A DNA stretch of 64,000 nt, taken from positions 25,356,084 to 25,420,083 of the forward strand of contig CM045762.1 of the NCBI GenBank assembly GCA_025200525.1. Direction: 5' to 3'. The DNA comes from Camellia lanceoleosa (lineage: Eukaryota > Streptophyta > Magnoliopsida > Ericales > Theaceae). Positions 58,606 to 64,000 of the stretch are shown piece by piece; the first letter of the stretch is position 1, and the number at the start of each line of letters is the position of its first letter. The notes beneath the pieces were generated by a model. It was not told where the DNA came from. It saw only the letters and a program-made list of their open reading frames with translations, and did no database searches. Both the position numbers and the translations under genes were made by a program.

Positions 58606-60237
58606 GCACAATAGTAAGTCCAACTTCGGTTATTTGGGTTATTTTGAAAAAATGTAAAAGGCTAAAAATTGTTTAATTCACTGCACATATGATGAAATAT
58701 GATTCTTTATTATTATTTCATAGAGAATGTATAATTTATTTTTTTTAAAATTTCTTAACATATCAATTAAGAATACACATTAAAAAAATTCATTTCGTAA
58801 GGGTTGAGCAACACTATTTCTACCAGTACCAAACTTTAATGATTCGTGTATTACTCTATGGACTACCAATTGGAAAAGGAAAAATGCTTCAGGGCTTGAA
58901 TACTTTGGCTCGAATGGCCCGAAAACATGGGCTCACGCGCCAAAACAGCTCTATCTTGCTCTCTCTTCTCTCTTTCCTCAGTGTTAGCTTGATCGCCTCT
59001 CTTTTGTCAATGTTATACCGAAGCTCTCAAAGTCTCTCTCTATTGCTCTGTTTGTCATCATTCTTCCGAATCATCTTCAAATCATTCGAGTCAATCTCCT
59101 CCAAAATGACGCCGAAAAGTTGTTGTTCTGTCACCTCCTCTCTCCTTTCAAACGACGCCGGAAAGTTGTACTGTGGAAATGACTGTCAATAGGATACTCC
59201 TCTCAAAAGTTCACTCTCACACCCGATTCCCTCACTGCCGAATTACTGACCAATCTCATTCGAATCTCAGGTAAACTCAAAACTAGGGTTTGATGATTGA
59301 GGGTTTTTTATTTTGCCCCAATAATTTTAGTTAACCTTTCTATCACAAAACTAGGTATTGATCACACAATTCTGTTTAGGATTTTCTTCGGTGTTCTATG
59401 TATACATGTTCTCCGGTGAATTTGTGATGTTATTGTCTGTAAATCTTTTCTTTTTTTTTTGGTTGTTGTGGAATCATACCCTATGTTAAACTTCTTCCAT
59501 TGTAAATGGATGCATTCCAATTGTTTAATGAAAGTCCATATAGAAAAATTATGCCTGATTTTATATTCTGAATTGAAATGTGATGTTTGTAATTTTTTTT
59601 GTTGTGATTATTCTGGAATCAAACTCTGTTAAACATCTTCCATTAGATTAAAACAGGAAGGGAAAAATCAATTTGTGAATGTTTAACAAGGAATTCAAAA
59701 AACAATTTGTGAATGTTGAACAAGGAAAAATCAGGAAACATCTATTTGATTTGTGCATTTTCTCTATTGTGGCATCGGTGTTTCTTGAAAGTCTACATAG
59801 AAATAGTAATAAGTTGTGTAAAGTCTCTGGCACCTTCAACTGTTTTGTTTCACTTTTTTAAATCTATCTCAAGCTTATTAAGTACTTCCAACTCATGTCT
59901 TCAGTTTTAGTCCTAGTCGCTATTCGTATGAACATTAGAGACATTGCTGTATTTTTCCCAGCAGATTGTTCTCATCAAAATTGAACCACAAAATTAGCTA
60001 TGAGAACTGATGCCTGTGTTATTCTACATCTGCCAACAAGATATCAGACAAAATATTATCTACAAAAAACTCACAAATGATGATCAATCTTGATACAATA
60101 ATCATAGTTTCTGTGACTATGTAACCATATTTTTCCTCCAATAAATAAATTACATCCAATAGGATTTTAGCGCACTTCCTTTTTTTGGAACAACCACAAG
60201 AAACCAAAATTATGTTTAACATAGGTTTTATTTATGA
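58606..60237. other. Region upstream of the GRF gene, duplicated short segments
   Basis: No convincing gene was found. From 58,880 to 59,270 the sequence is CT-rich and leader-like (CTCTCTTCTCTCTTTCC), possibly a promoter or 5' leader. The phrase GTGAATGTT(T/G)AACAAGGAA occurs at about 59,676, 59,710 and, partly, 60,236. TTAAAC(T/A)TCTTCCATT occurs at 59,488 and 59,630, and AAAGTCC...TAGAAAAATTATG at 59,532 and 60,276. These repeats suggest local duplication of exon or leader sequence before 60.4 kb. Confidence 0.35.
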
Positions 60238-60414
60238 ATGTTTAACAAGGAAAAATCAAGAAGCCATCTTTCACAAAGTCCGCGTAGAAAAATTATGTTT
60301 GATGAACATCCATGCAAGGAAATTGTAAATGGTGAACTTGTGAATGGTGTATTTGAAATCAAGAAGGCAGGAAGGGAATTGAAATGGGTTTTGTATTATT
60401 TATGCAGATTAAAA

Positions 60415-60887
60415 ATGGCTTCTTCTTCTACTAATAACAGTAACATTAGATTAAAACCAAGAATGTGTGATTGTGGGGCTGCAATGTATATTGTACGAAC
60501 CAATGAGAATGGAAATCAAGGGTGTCTCTTTTTTGTTTGCCTATCAAAATATGTAAGTATGTGTTATGAAATTAAACTTGTAGAATGTTGGAAATTATTT
60601 GTGTAATTTGAATAATTGATTGTCATGCATTGTAGAGTATCAAAGAACACTGCAATTACTTCAAGTTTGTGGACAATGATGATGGGAACATTGCCTCCAC
60701 AATCCATTCCAATACTGGACCTCGTAAAGCTATCCGAACAGAAGAATTGAATGATGTAAGGACAAGGCTTTCTGAGATGGAAAATGAAATTCGTGACCAT
60801 GGTAGAAGGCTTCAAAGGATAGACAAGAATTTCAAGGCTATGATTTATGCAATTGTAGTCTATATCATTTTTTACTTTATTATGTAA
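60415..60887 (+). CDS. GRF-type zinc-finger protein with C-terminal membrane segment (two exons, 129 aa)
   Basis: Exon 1 (60,415-60,552) starts MASSSTNNSN and ends at a GTAAG donor. Exon 2 (60,636-60,887) follows an ATTGTAG acceptor in phase. The joined product carries a GRF zinc-finger pattern: CDCG (residues 20-23), then a Cys in FFVC, and HCNYFKF in exon 2, followed by a coiled-coil-like acidic/basic stretch (RTRLSEMENEIRDHGRRLQ) and a hydrophobic tail (IYAIVVYIIFYFIM). Plant GRF proteins of this size and layout are numerous and often tail-anchored; their function is mostly unknown. A normally conserved Arg of the family appears as Cys (GCLFF), so the copy may be a pseudogene in early decay. 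The adjacent FAR1-like pseudogene faces it from the opposite strand. Confidence 0.6.
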
Positions 60888-61764
60888 GACACTTGACAGT
60901 TAGTTTTTGAGAAATTTGATGATTGTAATTATGGATGTAATGGACATGTAGTATGTTAGGAATTTAATTGAATGTGGTGTTGTAGGAATTTAATTATGGA
61001 TGTAATGTGTTGTTAGTTTTCTTGTTTTGTTTTTGGCTAGTTATTTAAAAACATAATCTAACACAGTAATCTGTCAAACAAACTGAAGGAATTTCTGAAG
61101 GAATTTGGTCCTTCCCTAATTAAATCTCTTAAAAAAAAAACAATGTTCTTTGGTCTAATATTGGTTGGCTTCATAATGACAATGTTTTCCAAGCAAAGTT
61201 CATGCCTTATACAGAGAGCCAAAGCCTTGTTACCTGTGCTGCTAATAGGCAGGTAATTCATTTTCTTAAAATTGTTAGTTTTTGGATAGCACCAAAAACA
61301 ACTCACAGTTGGCTTCTACTTAGCAATAGAATCTACATGGAACATTTCCAAGGTGTAAAAGCATGTAGTGATGTGAATCACCAAGTGCACAGGTTGTCCA
61401 AATATCTTAAAAATGACAAAAAAAACAGAGGGGATTCTTCACCCTCACAACAATCTGGTACCCTAACTTAATTAAACATGAGAACATCTAATTTGACATC
61501 ACTTACAAAAGAAATAGTATTATTAACTTCAACTAGACATCAAAAATGAAAAATAAAAATTATGAAGAAGAAAGACCTACTCATACAGCAAATCAAAAAT
61601 AACACAAGAATCTTAGAATAACAGAATTTGATTAACCCATTTTCATATATCCAAAATCAAACACTAAAATGATTAAGACACTATATCCATCAGGTTACAA
61701 AAGCCATGAAGGTTTCTGATCCATTGTTTACAAACCAAAATAAATACAAAGTACTAATGCGAAA
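60888..61764. other. Convergent intergenic region between GRF gene and FAR1-like pseudogene
   Basis: An exon-like segment at about 61,075-61,252 (reading FGPSLIKSLKKK, then a hydrophobic MFFGLILVGFIMTMF) ends in a GTAATT donor-like word, but it lacks recognisable partners. The rest is AT-rich with no supported gene. Confidence 0.3.
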
Positions 61765-64000
61765 CTAAAAAAAAAATGGCACATTTGGATCCGCATCTAT
61801 ATTCAAGTGAACAAAATTTGAAGCGATTGTCGAACTTTGACTGCTGATGTTGTTCACCATTCCTGATTGAGTATGAGATATGCCTCCAATATTGTCCACT
61901 ATTTGCATTGGATTAAACTGTGCCTATTCAATATACAAGTAAACTTTACAAATATTGTCCACAAACATATATAAAAATTAAAACAAGAACAAATATTTTA
62001 CTTCAGACATTAAACACATGCCGGTACATACATACTTTGTTGCGTGCCATCCATGCGAGGAAAATAGTAAGGTGAAGTTTGTGTCACCTTATGACCATAG
62101 TAACACAATTTCATTATTCATTCAGACATTAAAATAAAAAACAATAAACAAAATATAAAGTCCCTTGTCAAACACATACCGGGTCATACATACTGTCTTG
62201 CATATCATCCGTACAAGGAAAATTTAACTTCCAAGGCTAACATTGAGGTATTGTATGTCCCTATAGTAAAACACATTGGTGAATAATTGATCTTAAAAAC
62301 ATTCAGCAATTTCCATATCACACACAAGAAAAGAACTTACCTGTGCTTTCGGAGGCTTTTTACTATTTCCCTTCAACCGATTCACTATTTCATCCACTTT
62401 GCTAACCTTTGGTTTGGTACATGGACGACCTCTTCAGCGAGCAACTATAAGACTAAGCATCTCGCGAGACATGCTTGCTTTTGTAGTACTATGAGCAGAC
62501 GAACTTTTCGGCGAACTATGAGAAGGTGGTATATTACTAGTAGAAGGTTACGCGTTATTAGTAGAATGTGGCACGTGACTCGCACTACTCAATTGATCTT
62601 TTCTCACTCTATCCTTAATTTTTGTCAACCCAAGATCAAGCACTTCGTGTTTACCATCATCATTGGTAGCAATTTCTATGATTTCATCTAACATCTTGTG
62701 GTATTTATCATGCAACTTTGCATTAAGAACAGCCTCGGCTTTAGTGTATGTGGTTGGAATGCATGTGTACCCTCTTTCGATATCTTTCCTCCATCTTGAT
62801 ACAATATATTTATCTAAAACTTGATATATACACCTCTCAAGTAGCACAATAATTGCATGGGCACACATAATGCTGCTAAACTCAAACCATCGACACATAC
62901 ATTGCAATTCACATTCACTTGTATTAAAGTACACAACAAATTCCACAGTCTTCATTTTCTCACCGACAAGAACAGCCTCCTTCACATGATAAGTACAAAT
63001 TGCTCCCTCCTCTTTGACAAGATTCGCACGACAATACAATAGTCGCTTCAATTTTACTTGCACTTTTTAAAATTTTGCATTCGTGTAAGCTGCACGAAAT
63101 TGCTTCTCAAACTCATATATCGTTAAGCAATCATACAATTTGTTTCGAGATTTAAAGTCTGCTTTCATCTCTTTCTCGACTTTACTTCTCAAGGCATTAT
63201 TATATTGTTCAACAAATTGCTTTAAAGTTGTCTTTGACTTCACATATCCATCAAAAAATGCATTCATACTCTCACTTCGTTGTGTAGTCGACATGCTAGC
63301 CCAAAAAACGTCCTTAACATAGGCAGGAATCCACCTGTGTCGCTCATTGTATAATATCCCCAACCACTCATTATCATCTAGATTGAACTTTGCAATCATC
63401 GCTTGCCATTCTTCATCAAATTCATCTTTTGTAAAACAATCATAAACTGCATTTTGCAAAGCAAACTTGATGGATTCATGTTGGGCATATCCTCTTAATT
63501 TCTCCGGAATATTCTTCATTATATGCCATAAGCACCAACAATGTCAAGCTTGTGGAAATACAACTTCAATGGCATTTTGCATAGCTCTGCATTGGTCCGT
63601 TATCGTAGCTTTTGGAAGAGCGTCTGACATGCAACTTAACCATTCTCTGAATAGCCAAACAAATGTTTCAATGTTCTTATTAGATAACAGCCCACAACTA
63701 AGCAAAATTGACTGCCCATGGTGATTAACTCTTACAAACGAAGCAAAATGGCATATTATATTTGTTTGTGAGATAGGTTGTGTCAAATGAAACCACATCC
63801 CCAAATGCTTTATAAGCTGTCCTACTCCTTGCATTCGCCCAAAACAAGTTTCACATGTGACCATCTTCATCGAGGTCAACTGCATAATTGAAGTTCGAAT
63901 TTTGTTGTTGCATCCTATGAAAATAAAGTGCAACTGATTCAGTATCTGCTACCCCAAGCCTCAATATTCTTATACTCTCAATATGATTCCTTGCATCTCG
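61765..64000 (-). pseudogene. FAR1/FHY3-related (FRS, MULE-transposase-derived) pseudogene, N-terminus beyond window
   Basis: On the minus strand the translation follows the FRS order: DLDEDGH and [20 protein letters not shown] (about 63,760-63,890), [59 protein letters not shown] (MULE transposase core), a SWIM finger CMC...CAH (62,857-62,901), and a C-terminal GRPCTKPKVSKVDEIVNRLK ending at a GTAAG donor (62,341). Downstream exon-like pieces lie at 62,180-62,260, a tandem relative at about 62,028-62,095, and a final open exon 61,922-61,765 ending in TAG. Breaks: an extra T near 63,747, a TGA near 63,542, a TAA at 63,067, stops near 62,548 and 62,437. FRS proteins are transposase-derived transcription factors; here it is either a dead gene or part of a MULE. 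Confidence 0.8.

Noticed and set aside
58839..59192. 117-codon plus-strand frame rich in Leu and Ser
   Set aside because: Composition reflects a CT-rich leader-like tract; no domain and no consistent splice sites.
62287..62691. 134-codon plus-strand frame over the FAR1-like region
   Set aside because: It is the shadow of the minus-strand FAR1-like coding sequence, which has clear family motifs.

Overview
The window looks like plant nuclear DNA, most likely from a eudicot, in a stretch dominated by transposable elements. The evidence is Ogre/Tat-type LTR retrotransposon signals, a CACTA transposon carrying pieces of plant-specific genes (LAZY/IGT family, ABIL, plant Alba-like), a hAT transposon, foldback MITEs, an endogenous caulimovirid and a FAR1/FHY3-like pseudogene. 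There are no bacterial gene arrays or operons. Only two short reading frames look intact: a 68-residue zinc-ribbon-like protein near 44.0 kb and a GRF-type zinc-finger gene near 60.6 kb. Nearly everything else is a mobile element, a decayed virus or a gene fragment.

Layout. From 1 to 13.0 kb there are at least seven pieces of one LTR family in alternating orientation, joined at short shared words, plus two unrelated inserts. From 10.8 to 23.25 kb lies one large non-autonomous Tat/Ogre-like element: 5' LTR (truncated on its outer side), a primer-binding site, a pol remnant, several tandem-repeat arrays, an antisense reading frame with its own promoter-like sequence, two tRNA-derived A/B-box segments, a polypurine tract and a 3.1-kb 3' LTR. 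From 23.25 to about 42.5 kb there is a decayed endogenous pararetrovirus (Caulimoviridae, badnavirus/tungrovirus-like layout). It is split by a 9.9-kb CACTA element (25,456-35,351) flanked by the 3-bp duplication ATA. The CACTA element has no visible transposase but carries fragments of at least three host genes in one orientation: an Alba-like first exon with its probable promoter, an ABIL (SCAR/WAVE complex) fragment and a nearly full-length LAZY1-like (IGT) gene copy.

From 42.5 to 51.5 kb is AT-rich DNA with the 68-residue gene, a 2.4-kb palindromic foldback element with a MITE nested in one arm, and several small foldback MITEs. From 51.57 to 55.31 kb is a degenerate hAT element with a broken transposase. 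From 55.3 to 60.2 kb there are more foldback elements. The right end holds the two-exon GRF zinc-finger gene (+) and the C-terminal two thirds of a FAR1-related (FRS/MULE-type) pseudogene on the minus strand that runs off the window.

Nothing here forms a pathway. The interest lies in nested transposition, gene capture, rearranged LTRs and decay dominated in part by C-to-T type changes. Family assignments come from reading the translations and from memory of the families; no database search was possible.
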